In this document: positions 25,656 to 33,087 of the stretch, piece after piece
How the letters are laid out: each line of letters opens with the position of its first letter
How positions within the stretch are numbered: position 1 is the stretch's first letter
NCBI GenBank assembly: GCA_016930595.1
Contig: JAFGGJ010000019.1
Location: 43,297 to 107,296, forward strand
Length of the DNA: 64,000 nucleotides
DNA from: Planctomycetota bacterium
GTDB lineage: Bacteria > Planctomycetota > SZUA-567 > JAFGGJ01
Direction of reading: 5' to 3'
The notes under the pieces: model-generated
Database searches by the model: none
Seen by the model: only the letters and a program-made list of their open reading frames with translations
Told to the model about the DNA's origin: nothing
Program-made: the position numbers and the translations under genes

Positions 25656-26815
25656 TGTGGCACCTTCCTTTCGTTCGATGCGGCGAGCCGGGCCGACGCT
25701 TCCTTCAGGACCCGCGCCGTCTCGCGCAGCCGCGCCTTTTCAAACGAGCACAACAGGCCGTCCGGCCTGGAGGCGTCGCCAGTCCGCACTATGTTGCTGC
25801 ACCGGCAGGTGGTGCCGCACATGGGGAAAACCCGGCACGTTCCGCAGGCTGCTTCCGAGCGCCCGGGCGCCGCCTCGATGGACAGGAAATCCCCGCATCC
25901 GGCCAGGCTGACCGGCAGGACCCACGGGTTGCCCGGCCGGTCTTCATGGATGAGCCGCTCGCACGGGTAGATCCTCCCGGATGGTGCCACGGCGACTTCG
26001 CCCGCTCCAAAGCCGCACCTGGCGCTCGCTCCGATGGGCAGTCCCGCCAGCAGGGCCGCCTTCTCGTCGTACCACCCGATGCTGATGCCGGGCAGATGCT
26101 CCGCCCAGAAGTCCGCGCATCCGGCTACCGCCGCCTCGAGCATCGCCAGGTTCTCGGGAGTCCATTCCGCCCAGAGGTCCAGCGAGAGCGCGATACGTGT
26201 AACGCCCATGGACAGCAGGGCTTCAAGACTTTCCACCACCTTGTCAACGGTATCCGGCCTGACGACCGCGGCTGCTTCCGGCGGCCTGCCGCACGCCGCC
26301 AGCCGTACTATCGTGTCCCGCACGTCGTTCCACGTGACGGCGCCGCCGGCGTAACGCCTGTGTGCGTCATGTACGCACGCGGCGCCGTCACAACTGATCG
26401 AAACGGTTATTCCGGGATCGGTCAAGAGCTTCCACGCTTTCCCTTCATTGATCGTGCCGTTCGTCGTCAGCGATACGCTGAGTCCCAGCGAATACTCCCG
26501 GGTCTTCCTGCGGGCGTATTCCAGCAGCCTTGAAACCAGGGCGGGCTCGAGAAGCGGCTCTCCTCCGAAGAAACCCAGCTCCAGCGTGCCGCCTTCGAGG
26601 ATCGAGGCCAGCGCACGGTCGATCGCGGCAATACCCGTTTCAACGGACATGACGGTATCTGACTTGCGCCCCGTATAGCAGTACGAACACCGCATGTTGC
26701 AGGCGTGCGTCACCATCAGGACGAGTCCGAAGACGGGGTACCCGTGCTGCCGGGCGGCGGAGTTCCGGGCCTTTTCCCGGGTCGCTTCCGGCGCCTTGTG
26801 CCACTGAACCGTCAT
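25652..26815 (-). CDS. Radical SAM/SPASM-domain peptide maturase-like protein
   Basis: This 387-residue protein has the radical SAM motif CNMRCSYC (Cys39, Cys43, Cys46) binding a [4Fe-4S] cluster, followed by GFFGGEPLL. The C-terminal SPASM domain has CGFGAGEVAVAPSGRIYPC and then the spacing C-x2-C-x5-C-x3-C in CGTCRVFPMCGTTC, binding auxiliary clusters. Relatives modify peptide or protein side chains, or act as sulfatase-maturating enzymes. The FFGGEP motif fits peptide maturases better than anaerobic sulfatase maturases, which usually have QGGEP. It overlaps the PH-domain gene upstream and the 91-residue gene downstream by four bases each. Confidence 0.9.
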   Translation of the reverse strand: MTVQWHKAPEATREKARNSAARQHGYPVFGLVLMVTHACNMRCSYCYTGRKSDTVMSVETGIAAIDRALASILEGGTLELGFFGGEPLLEPALVSRLLEYARRKTREYSLGLSVSLTTNGTINEGKAWKLLTDPGITVSISCDGAACVHDAHRRYAGGAVTWNDVRDTIVRLAACGRPPEAAAVVRPDTVDKVVESLEALLSMGVTRIALSLDLWAEWTPENLAMLEAAVAGCADFWAEHLPGISIGWYDEKAALLAGLPIGASARCGFGAGEVAVAPSGRIYPCERLIHEDRPGNPWVLPVSLAGCGDFLSIEAAPGRSEAACGTCRVFPMCGTTCRCSNIVRTGDASRPDGLLCSFEKARLRETARVLKEASARLAASNERKVPQ

Positions 26816-27339
26816 TCCGCGACCTTTCGCGCTGAAGCGGCGGAATGAATTTCCATCTCACGCAGCTTCGCCCGGACAAAGTCCGCCACTTGCCCATAGT
26901 CCGGTATGCTCCGCAGGGCCAGAGCGTTGCGGTCTTCTTCGGACACGGCTATGGGGGAAGCCGGTCCTCCCGTGTCCAGCAGCACCGTGCCGCATCCGAA
27001 CATCCGCTGCAGAATCCCCTGTTTTACGCGGACCGACCGTATTCTGGAATAGAGGACTTCCGCTTCGAAGCGGGTCAGCACGCCGCACCTGTAGATCACG
27101 GACGTGTCGGTCAGCACGTGGCGGCGCGAGGCCGTGTCCAGCGCCTGCCAGGGGTACATCAGTGCGGCCAGCGCCAGGCATATTCCCGCAAGCACCCACT
27201 GGGCCGTGTTCGGCGCGCCTTCCGGCAGCAGCAGCACCGCCATGGCCACGCCCGTAAAGAACGCAAAACCCACGCTCGCCACCGCCATCGCCGCAGGCAG
27301 AGACGGTTTCCCTTCCATGATCGTTTTCCCGTTTTCCAT
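26812..27339 (-). CDS. Bacterial PH-domain (YdbS-like) membrane protein
   Basis: This 175-residue protein has two TM helices (about 15-36 and 47-65) followed by a bacterial Pleckstrin-homology (bPH_2) domain. The domain starts with RRHVLTDTSVIYRCGVLT and includes EVLYSRIRSVRVKQGILQRM and GTVLLDTGG, the family pattern of YdbS/YdbT. Such proteins bind at membranes; the function is not known. The gene starts two bases after the HTH gene stop and overlaps the radical SAM gene by four bases. Confidence 0.85.
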   Translation of the reverse strand: MENGKTIMEGKPSLPAAMAVASVGFAFFTGVAMAVLLLPEGAPNTAQWVLAGICLALAALMYPWQALDTASRRHVLTDTSVIYRCGVLTRFEAEVLYSRIRSVRVKQGILQRMFGCGTVLLDTGGPASPIAVSEEDRNALALRSIPDYGQVADFVRAKLREMEIHSAASARKVAE

Positions 27340-27341
27340 GG

Positions 27342-27770
27342 CTATTCCTCCGGCTTGTCTTCAGGCACCAGCCTGTTGAGTTTTGCAGCGTCGGCGTGCA
27401 TCTGGATGAACCCGCACGCCGTGCAGACTCGCGCGTGTATCGGTACCAGCGCTTCTTCGAACGTCCAGAACTTCGACTTTTCCGGCCGGAAATAGAGGCG
27501 TCCGATGCCCTGCACGCTCCCTTCGACCAGCGTTCCGTGCCCGCACGAAGCGCACCTCCCCTGAGAAGCTTCCGCTTCTTTCCGCCCCGTGGTCTTTTCG
27601 ATCACGGCGTCCAGCCCTTCGCGGGAGAACCTTGTGGAACCCCCAACCTTGTAGAACGACAGCAGGCCGCTCTTCATCCACCGGAAGATCGTCGGCTGGC
27701 TTACGGCCAGGTATTCGGCGGCGCCCTTGACGTCAAACCATTCCAGAGAGGCGGAAACGCTGTCGGGCAT
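27342..27770 (-). CDS. Excisionase-type HTH protein with zinc ribbon
   Basis: This 142-residue protein has an HTH_17/MerR-like DNA-binding domain in residues 13-60 (GAAEYLAVSQPTIFRWMKSG, then STRFSREGLDAVIEK). A zinc-ribbon half follows with CASC (Cys73, Cys76) and CTAC (Cys116, Cys119). It heads the operon and is transcribed from a promoter overlapping an inverted repeat, so it is probably the operon regulator. No phage or integrase gene is nearby, so an excisionase role is unlikely. Confidence 0.8.
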   Translation of the reverse strand: MPDSVSASLEWFDVKGAAEYLAVSQPTIFRWMKSGLLSFYKVGGSTRFSREGLDAVIEKTTGRKEAEASQGRCASCGHGTLVEGSVQGIGRLYFRPEKSKFWTFEEALVPIHARVCTACGFIQMHADAAKLNRLVPEDKPEE

Positions 27771-27792
27771 GGCATGCTCCTTTCGTTTGCTA

Positions 27793-27821
27793 TTGATAAC
27801 TATCAGATTGTATCATATAAT
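27793..27821 (+). promoter_or_regulatory. Rightward sigma-70 promoter overlapping the leftward one
   Basis: TTGATA (27793-27798) and TATAAT (27816-27821) are separated by 17 bases. It overlaps almost completely with the minus-strand promoter at 27807-27834. No convincing gene is read from it; the predicted transcript starts on an ATG at 27828 with a 24-codon frame. Confidence 0.4.
27794..27805. promoter_or_regulatory. Candidate operator, inverted repeat TGATAACTATCA
   Basis: TGATA and TATCA form a perfect inverted repeat with a two-base centre. It sits where the minus-strand transcript would start, next to the HTH gene at 27342-27770. A binding site for that regulator is inferred. Confidence 0.4.
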
Positions 27822-27834
27822 ATCGACATGTCAA
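27807..27834 (-). promoter_or_regulatory. Sigma-70 promoter of the radical SAM operon
   Basis: On the minus strand, TTGACA (27829-27834) and TACAAT (27807-27812) are separated by 16 bases. The transcript would begin near 27800, about 30 bases ahead of the HTH gene at 27770. Confidence 0.6.
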
Positions 27835-27882
27835 GCGGCAAAAACAAGAATTTTTTGGCAATCCGGCTAGAAAATCGGATCT

Positions 27883-28008
27883 TTAGAACAGGGAGACGCT
27901 GATCGAGCCGATGGCACGCGGCCTGGAGGAGGACAGGTTGGGCGTGTTTTCGGCGAATTCGGGACCGGACAGGTGGAATTTGCCTGAAAAGGCCCTCGGT
28001 TCACGCAT
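27883..28008 (-). other. Short open frame or gene remnant ending in phenylalanine
   Basis: The 27771-28131 gap has no confident gene. The minus frame ending TAA at 27883 encodes 41 residues from the ATG at 28008 (MREPRAFSGKFHLSGPEF...ISVSLF) and is open further upstream without a clear start. The terminal Phe after alternating hydrophobic residues resembles the last strand of outer-membrane barrels. It could be a decayed fragment; expression is not supported. Confidence 0.2.
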
Positions 28009-28041
28009 GCCGGAGTGTGAGTCGACAGCCGGGGGCGAACG

Positions 28042-28077
28042 TTCGTAATATGCGTATCGATATCCGTATAATACGAA
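28042..28077. repeat. A+T-rich 36-base imperfect palindrome
   Basis: The outer arms TTCGTA and TACGAA and the centre TATCGATA are perfect, with several mismatches between. The element is much richer in A+T than its surroundings. It could be an operator or another protein-binding site; no T tract follows, so it is not a normal terminator. Confidence 0.45.
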
Positions 28078-28131
28078 TAACAGTTTCTGCGCGCGCGAGC
28101 ACGATGCAAAAGCGGTTTCCGGGGAGTGTTT

Positions 28132-28485
28132 TCAGGCGTGCGCGGGCAATCCCCGGAAAATGAAGAACGCGGCGAACGCAAGACAGATCCCGGCCCACAG
28201 GTAGTCCAGCGTCAGGCGTTGGCCCATGTAGAGCGTCGCAAACGCCGCGAAGACAACCATGGTGATGATTTCCTGGATTACTTTCAACTGGCCCAGCGAA
28301 TAGACCTGTATTCCAATGCGGTTTGCGGGCACCTGCAGACAGTATTCGAGAAACGCTACGCCCCAGCTCAGAAGAATGGCGAGGATCAGCGGCTTGTTCC
28401 TGAGATCTTTGAGGTGGCCGTACCATGCGTAAGTCATGAAGAGATTGGAGCCTATGAGAAGGAGAATCGGGTAGAGTCTTGTCAT
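28132..28485 (-). CDS. DMT-family membrane protein (DUF486)
   Basis: This 117-residue protein has four TM helices and matches DUF486: FMTYAWYGHLKDLRN near the start and EYCLQVPANRIG in the middle, with a small C-terminal helix. Members are four-helix DMT-superfamily proteins of unknown substrate. The start at 28485 has AAAGGA upstream; a longer frame to 28641 overlaps the next gene and is a shadow. It lies 58 bases downstream of the GH43/32-like gene on the same strand. Confidence 0.9.
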   Translation of the reverse strand: MTRLYPILLLIGSNLFMTYAWYGHLKDLRNKPLILAILLSWGVAFLEYCLQVPANRIGIQVYSLGQLKVIQEIITMVVFAAFATLYMGQRLTLDYLWAGICLAFAAFFIFRGLPAHA

Positions 28486-28543
28486 GTCATGAATCCTTTC
28501 CGGGAGACCTGCCGCAGGTAAAGGGGCCGGTGCGGCGGGGGCA

Positions 28544-30592
28544 TCAGCCCGCGGGCGGCGGGGGAGCGGCATGGGGTTGGTCGCCGCGAGCCCCCCACGT
28601 GCCTTGTGCTGGAAAACGATCCAAGGTGGAGCACGCGACATCGATCGAATCGAGGACGAGGCCGCGGCCGGCCGTCAGAACGACGGCGTGGAAGCCTTCC
28701 GGCAGGTTTTCGACGGTGAGAACGGGCTGCGATGGGGACGGCGTTTTCCTGCGAAGAGCCGGTTGTCCCGCAGGGCGCCCGTCCACCAGGACGCGCACGG
28801 TCCCGTATTCGGGGCCCCTCGGCAGCCAGAGCCTGAAGCCGGTTCCGAAGAAGTTCCATTTGCCGCGCCCGCCATCGGCCTTGTGAACAGCGCCGACGCC
28901 GTAGCGGAACATCGGGGAGCTGACTTCGTCCCAGCCCGCGAGACCCTGGCCGGCGCCGAGGAGGGCTTCGGTGTGGAGCAGGGTATATCCGCCGTGGGAG
29001 GGACACCCGTCGACGACAAAGCGTTCGACGGAGAGGCGGGTATCCTGGGCGACGAGGAAGCCGAGCGATCCGGCTTCGGCCGGCAGGGCGCCTTCCCACA
29101 GCCGGTCTCCGTCGATGACGATGAATGCGGAGCCGTCAGCGGAGCGGCCGAGCGTCAGCGTACGTTCGGACTGTTGCGACAACGGGCCGGAAGCCAGGAC
29201 GAGTGGAGTACGGGGCCGGGTGAGATCAAGGAGTCGCCAGGAATTTTCCAGGAACTGGAGGCCGGACCCGCCGGGGGAGGAGAGTTCGTGGAGGGAGGAG
29301 TCGGAAGCGGGCCGGTCCGCTCCGAGGGGGGCGTTGTTGCCCCAGAAAAGGGTGGCGCTGCCGGTTAATGTGAAGGTGCAGTCGAGAGCGAAGGCATCGC
29401 AGGTGCGGAGAAGGAGAGCGAGAGAAGGCCCCTTGTGGCCGCTGATGCGGAAACCCCGGGGCGCGTACTGTTCGGTCCAGGGGCGGGAGGCGAAGTTGAT
29501 GGTGCCGATATCATTGGAATCCTTGCTGGGGAACAGGACCTGGAAGTGTTCCCGGTCGTCGACGAAGCCGCTGAAGGTCTGGCCCCAGATTCCGGCGGCT
29601 TCGTGTTCCTTGTCGGCTGCATGCCAGACCGAGCCGTGTTGAAATAATTCCCAGGCATCGGGATCCGTGGCTTTTTCGACGGGGGCGCGGTGAACGATCT
29701 GAAAGTTCCGGTTGAGGGCGACGGAAGTGGCCGGGGCGTATACCCAGCCGTCGTGGGTGAAAGCGGGAAAGTATTCCATGAGCGGCGGATGGAAGCGGTT
29801 GGATTCCACGTGGAGGACGGGCTCAGGGCCGGAATACGGGCCCCGCGGATTGTCGGATGTGAAGGCGACGAGTCCCCACGCGTAGTGGTGTCCGGCATCG
29901 ATGAGGGTGAGAATGAGCCAGTCGGATCTGCGCCGGACGAGGGATGAGGCGTAGCACCGGTCGTATCTCCTGAATATGCCGTCTTTCGGGATAAGGCCGT
30001 TGTGGAACAGGGGCGTCGGGCAGCGGTGAAAAGGGCCTTCCGGCCGTTCACTCCAGGCATAGGCGAAACCCGACCTGTACGAGCGGACGTTTTGCCAGGA
30101 GGAGTCTTCGGTGGCCCAGTCATAGACCATGTGGTAGAGGCCGTCGGCGCAGGCCACGGTCACGTCGGGAGCGTAGGCGACGCGGGAGGAAAAGCCGTCG
30201 AAGAAGAAGGGGACCTCCGGGAACACGGGGCCGAGGTGTTCCCACGAACCGCCCCGGTCGCGCGAGCGCGATACGGTACAGATGCTGGATTTCCCCTGCC
30301 CATGTTCATATCGTGCGGGGTAGTTCCCGATATACGCGTACCAGTCGGAGGAGACGGGGTCGCGGAAGAGAAACCCGTTGACCGGCCATTCCAGGCCGGC
30401 AGAGCCTCGGTGGACGGGGTTGCCGGGGCTGTGGCGGAACGCGTCCCACGATGGGTCGCCGTACACGGGATGGTGGAGCCAGTGGTTCCTGCAGTCAACG
30501 CCCGCAAAGTCGACGGGGCCCCGTGAGCGGCCGTTTTTGGAGGCCGGTGTTTGAGGAGCATGTGGCGGCGTTGATGCCGATCGGGCGGACAC
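28544..30592 (-). CDS. GH43/GH32-like five-bladed beta-propeller protein
   Basis: This 682-residue protein reads as a glycosidase-like propeller over residues about 25-400. Evidence is NGFLFRDPVSSDWYAYIGNY, AYAPDVTVACADGLYHMVYD and SSLVRRRSDWLILTLIDAG, which follow the blade pattern of GH43/GH32/GH117 relatives. The C-terminal 280 residues look like beta-sandwich domains of the GH32 or laminin-G type. No signal peptide is visible. The start is uncertain: GTG at 30592 has GGAG 8 bases upstream. It follows a sulfatase gene by 75 bases and the two may act on one sulfated glycan. Catalytic residues are not assigned. Confidence 0.75.
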   Translation of the reverse strand: MSARSASTPPHAPQTPASKNGRSRGPVDFAGVDCRNHWLHHPVYGDPSWDAFRHSPGNPVHRGSAGLEWPVNGFLFRDPVSSDWYAYIGNYPARYEHGQGKSSICTVSRSRDRGGSWEHLGPVFPEVPFFFDGFSSRVAYAPDVTVACADGLYHMVYDWATEDSSWQNVRSYRSGFAYAWSERPEGPFHRCPTPLFHNGLIPKDGIFRRYDRCYASSLVRRRSDWLILTLIDAGHHYAWGLVAFTSDNPRGPYSGPEPVLHVESNRFHPPLMEYFPAFTHDGWVYAPATSVALNRNFQIVHRAPVEKATDPDAWELFQHGSVWHAADKEHEAAGIWGQTFSGFVDDREHFQVLFPSKDSNDIGTINFASRPWTEQYAPRGFRISGHKGPSLALLLRTCDAFALDCTFTLTGSATLFWGNNAPLGADRPASDSSLHELSSPGGSGLQFLENSWRLLDLTRPRTPLVLASGPLSQQSERTLTLGRSADGSAFIVIDGDRLWEGALPAEAGSLGFLVAQDTRLSVERFVVDGCPSHGGYTLLHTEALLGAGQGLAGWDEVSSPMFRYGVGAVHKADGGRGKWNFFGTGFRLWLPRGPEYGTVRVLVDGRPAGQPALRRKTPSPSQPVLTVENLPEGFHAVVLTAGRGLVLDSIDVACSTLDRFPAQGTWGARGDQPHAAPPPPAG

Positions 30593-30667
30593 CGGAATAC
30601 TCCATGCAAGAAGACTACCGGGAATTGTAAGGGCCGTGCGTCCGGTTCAAGGGCATAACGGGCGGAG

Positions 30668-32131
30668 CTAAAGGACGACGGGGAAATCGTCGCCTGTACG
30701 CTGCTGCCAGGAGAGGAGCTTGTCGGCGAGGGCGGAAGCCGCGGCCGCGTGCGAAGCGGATGGGAAAAGATTGACGGTTTCTGCGGGATCGGAAGCGAGG
30801 CAGTAGAGTTCATGGCGGTCGTTTTCGTTGAGGTTGAGTTTCCAGCCGTCGGGGGATATGACGGTACGGCCGCGGGACCTGGAAACATGTTCCAGCAGTC
30901 CCGGTTCGAGAGGAAGGTCATTGAGGGTATGGGCGCGGTCGGGACCGTTCCATTCGATGAAAACGTGGTCTTCCGCGGGGGGGGTGCCGGAGTCGATGGT
31001 GTTCCTGAGGGAATATCCCTGCAGGGAATCCGGGACATCCCCGCTGCAGTAGTCAAGGAGGGTGGGCACGAGGTCCGCCTGGCTGACGGGGAAGGGGACG
31101 CGGCCGGGCGGGACGCCGGGGATACGCATGAGAAGGGGCACTTTGACGGCTTCTTCGAACATGACGGTTTTCGCGAGGATCCCATGGGAGCCCATCATGT
31201 CGCCGTGGTCCGAGGTGAAGACGACGATGGTATTGTCGTCGAGGCCGTGGGCGGAGAGGGTGGAAAGTATTACTCCGACGGCTTCGTCTACGAGTTCGAC
31301 GAGGCCCCAGTAGTTGCCGAGGATACGTTTCCAGCCGTGTACGGAGGAAAGATCGTGGTTTTCGAAACCGAGTTCGCGATAGCGACGGCGGAGGATGATA
31401 TTGTGGAGGGGTTCGTTGTCGGGGAAGGCAGCGTGGTTTCCCGGGAGGACGACGTCGTTGGTCGAACGGCGGCGGTCGTACGGGCCGCTGAAAGGCATGT
31501 GGGGCTCGAGAAAGTTCACGTAGAGGACGAAGGGATCGTTTCTGTTTTCGGTGATGAAACGCGAAGCTTCCCTGGCGAGGAACATGGGCTTGGTGTGTTC
31601 CACGGGAAGGCCGGAGGAGAAACGGCGCCGGAAGAACGGGCCGAGGTCATCGCTGCCGGGGACGTAGCCCAGCGAGGCGAGGTAGTTCGAGTAGTCGGAC
31701 ATGAGTGAACGGTCGCGTCCCGTGGAGTAGTAGCGGCGGTAAAGGTCTTCGATACTCACCCATTCGTCAAAACCGTGCTGGCGGAAGATTTCATCGCCGA
31801 GGTGCCATTTGCCGTGGTAACCGAACTTATGAGAGCCGGCGTTCCACAATTCGGCGATGGTGGGAACATGCGGAGGCAGGGGAACGTTGTTGGCGGTGCA
31901 GGAGTTCGAGTGAGGGTAGAGGCCGGTCATGATGGTCGAGCGCGAAGGAGTGCAGACGGGCTGTGTCACGTAGGCGTTTTCAAAGAGGACGGACCGGGCC
32001 GCGAGGGAATCGAGATTGGGGGTGTGGATATGCGTATTGCCGTAAGCGGCCAAAGTGTCGGAGCGCTGTTCGTCGGTGAAGATGAAAAGGATGTTGGGCG
32101 CGGGCACGGGATTTTCCTCTCCAGGCGACAT
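30668..32131 (-). CDS. Type I (Cys-type) sulfatase
   Basis: This 487-residue sulfatase has the motif CTPSR at residues 60-64 followed by STIMTG, the metal-binding DEQR near residue 20 and TSDHGDMMGSHG. GKWHLGDE near residue 109 is the usual second motif. No signal peptide is seen. It resembles N-sulfoglucosamine and choline-type sulfatases in general outline, but the substrate cannot be assigned. It heads a minus-strand pair with the GH43/32-like gene and diverges from the amidohydrolase gene. Confidence 0.93.
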   Translation of the reverse strand: MSPGEENPVPAPNILFIFTDEQRSDTLAAYGNTHIHTPNLDSLAARSVLFENAYVTQPVCTPSRSTIMTGLYPHSNSCTANNVPLPPHVPTIAELWNAGSHKFGYHGKWHLGDEIFRQHGFDEWVSIEDLYRRYYSTGRDRSLMSDYSNYLASLGYVPGSDDLGPFFRRRFSSGLPVEHTKPMFLAREASRFITENRNDPFVLYVNFLEPHMPFSGPYDRRRSTNDVVLPGNHAAFPDNEPLHNIILRRRYRELGFENHDLSSVHGWKRILGNYWGLVELVDEAVGVILSTLSAHGLDDNTIVVFTSDHGDMMGSHGILAKTVMFEEAVKVPLLMRIPGVPPGRVPFPVSQADLVPTLLDYCSGDVPDSLQGYSLRNTIDSGTPPAEDHVFIEWNGPDRAHTLNDLPLEPGLLEHVSRSRGRTVISPDGWKLNLNENDRHELYCLASDPAETVNLFPSASHAAAASALADKLLSWQQRTGDDFPVVL

Positions 32132-32217
32132 GATAGCAGAGGAAGAAGCGGACGGACAGTGAAATCAGGGCGGAAACGGATAGAATACGGGGCGGACGAG
32201 AAGGATCGGAGGATGCC

Positions 32218-32970
32218 ATGGCCGACGTGGAATTCGAACCGCCGATGATAATCGACATGCACGCCCACCTGCATGAACCCGGCACGACGAAATGGGCGGA
32301 AGTCCAGCGGATAGACAGGACGGTGCTGCTTTCGGGGCCGGACAGCAACGAGGAGGTGCTGGAGTTCTGCCGGAAGAGCGGGGGGAGGTTCATCCCGTAC
32401 TGCCGTGTTCGGGTGGACGACGTGCCGGAGGCGTGCGACAGGCTGCGGGAATTCGCCGGGACGGGCTTCCGCGGCGTCAAGTTCCAGCCGATGACGGAGC
32501 GGTTCCTGCCGCATGAAGACCGCATGTACCCGGTCTGGGAAACGATACAGGAACTGGGGCTGCCGATAACGTCGCACGCGGGGGCGGTGCATTTCGGGAA
32601 CCACTGCATCAACTGGGCGGACCCGTCGGGATGGAGCCAGGTGGCGTGGGACTTCCCGGAACTTACGATAGTCATAGCGCACATGGGGGGGAACTACCAC
32701 TACGAGGCGCTGGCAGCGGCCGAGGCGTGTCCGAACGTGTACCTGGACACGGCGTTCCTGCAGCATTTCTGTTCGAGGATGCTGCCGAGGGTGGAGCCCG
32801 CGGAATTGGTGCTGAGAGCCATACGTTACGCCGGCGCCGGGAAGATCGTGTTCGCCAGCGAAGGGATGACGCCGGACTTCATCTGGAACTGCAACGACAT
32901 ACAGGCTGAGGAGAGGAAGCGTATCTTCTGGAAAAACGCGCTGGAGATACTGGGGGAACCGGAAGTCTGA
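32218..32970 (+). CDS. Amidohydrolase-family (amidohydro_2) TIM-barrel protein
   Basis: This 250-residue protein has the metal-binding HAHLH near the N-terminus, RGVKFQPMTERF, a SHAG histidine and IVIAHMGGNYHYEA, which together match the amidohydrolase 2 group (PF04909). Members include decarboxylases and lactone hydrolases acting on small organic acids or sugar acids. GGAGG precedes the ATG. It is flanked by sulfatase and GH36 genes, so a sugar-acid role is plausible but unproven. Confidence 0.85.
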   Translation: MADVEFEPPMIIDMHAHLHEPGTTKWAEVQRIDRTVLLSGPDSNEEVLEFCRKSGGRFIPYCRVRVDDVPEACDRLREFAGTGFRGVKFQPMTERFLPHEDRMYPVWETIQELGLPITSHAGAVHFGNHCINWADPSGWSQVAWDFPELTIVIAHMGGNYHYEALAAAEACPNVYLDTAFLQHFCSRMLPRVEPAELVLRAIRYAGAGKIVFASEGMTPDFIWNCNDIQAEERKRIFWKNALEILGEPEV

Positions 32971-32988
32971 ACCCGCACGGGTAAAAAG

Positions 32989-33009
32989 AACCCCCCACGG
33001 GGAGGGGTT
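32989..33009 (-). terminator. Rho-independent terminator for the GH36 gene
   Basis: AACCCC (32989-32994) pairs with GGGGTT (33004-33009), with further G-C pairs inside. Read on the minus strand the hairpin is followed by TTCTTTTTA, so it should end transcription from the GH36 gene whose stop is at 33088. Confidence 0.6.
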
Positions 33010-33087
33010 ACGGGATCGCGCCGTAGCGCGTGGCCTGCGTGGCGATTCCTGTCACACTACAGCGGTCCGCTAACATGGGTCCCCGGA

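Noticed and set aside
25652..26815. Radical SAM protein as a certain sulfatase maturase
   Set aside because: The motif after the first cluster is FFGGEP, not QGGEP, and the gene is embedded with a small membrane protein and signal peptidase rather than with a sulfatase.
27342..27770. HTH protein as a phage excisionase
   Set aside because: There is no integrase, phage gene or attachment site nearby, and the protein has a C-terminal zinc ribbon that excisionases lack.
27828..27902. 24-codon plus-strand frame starting exactly at the predicted rightward transcript start
   Set aside because: It is too short and A+T-rich, has no recognisable features, and the promoter itself is only a candidate.
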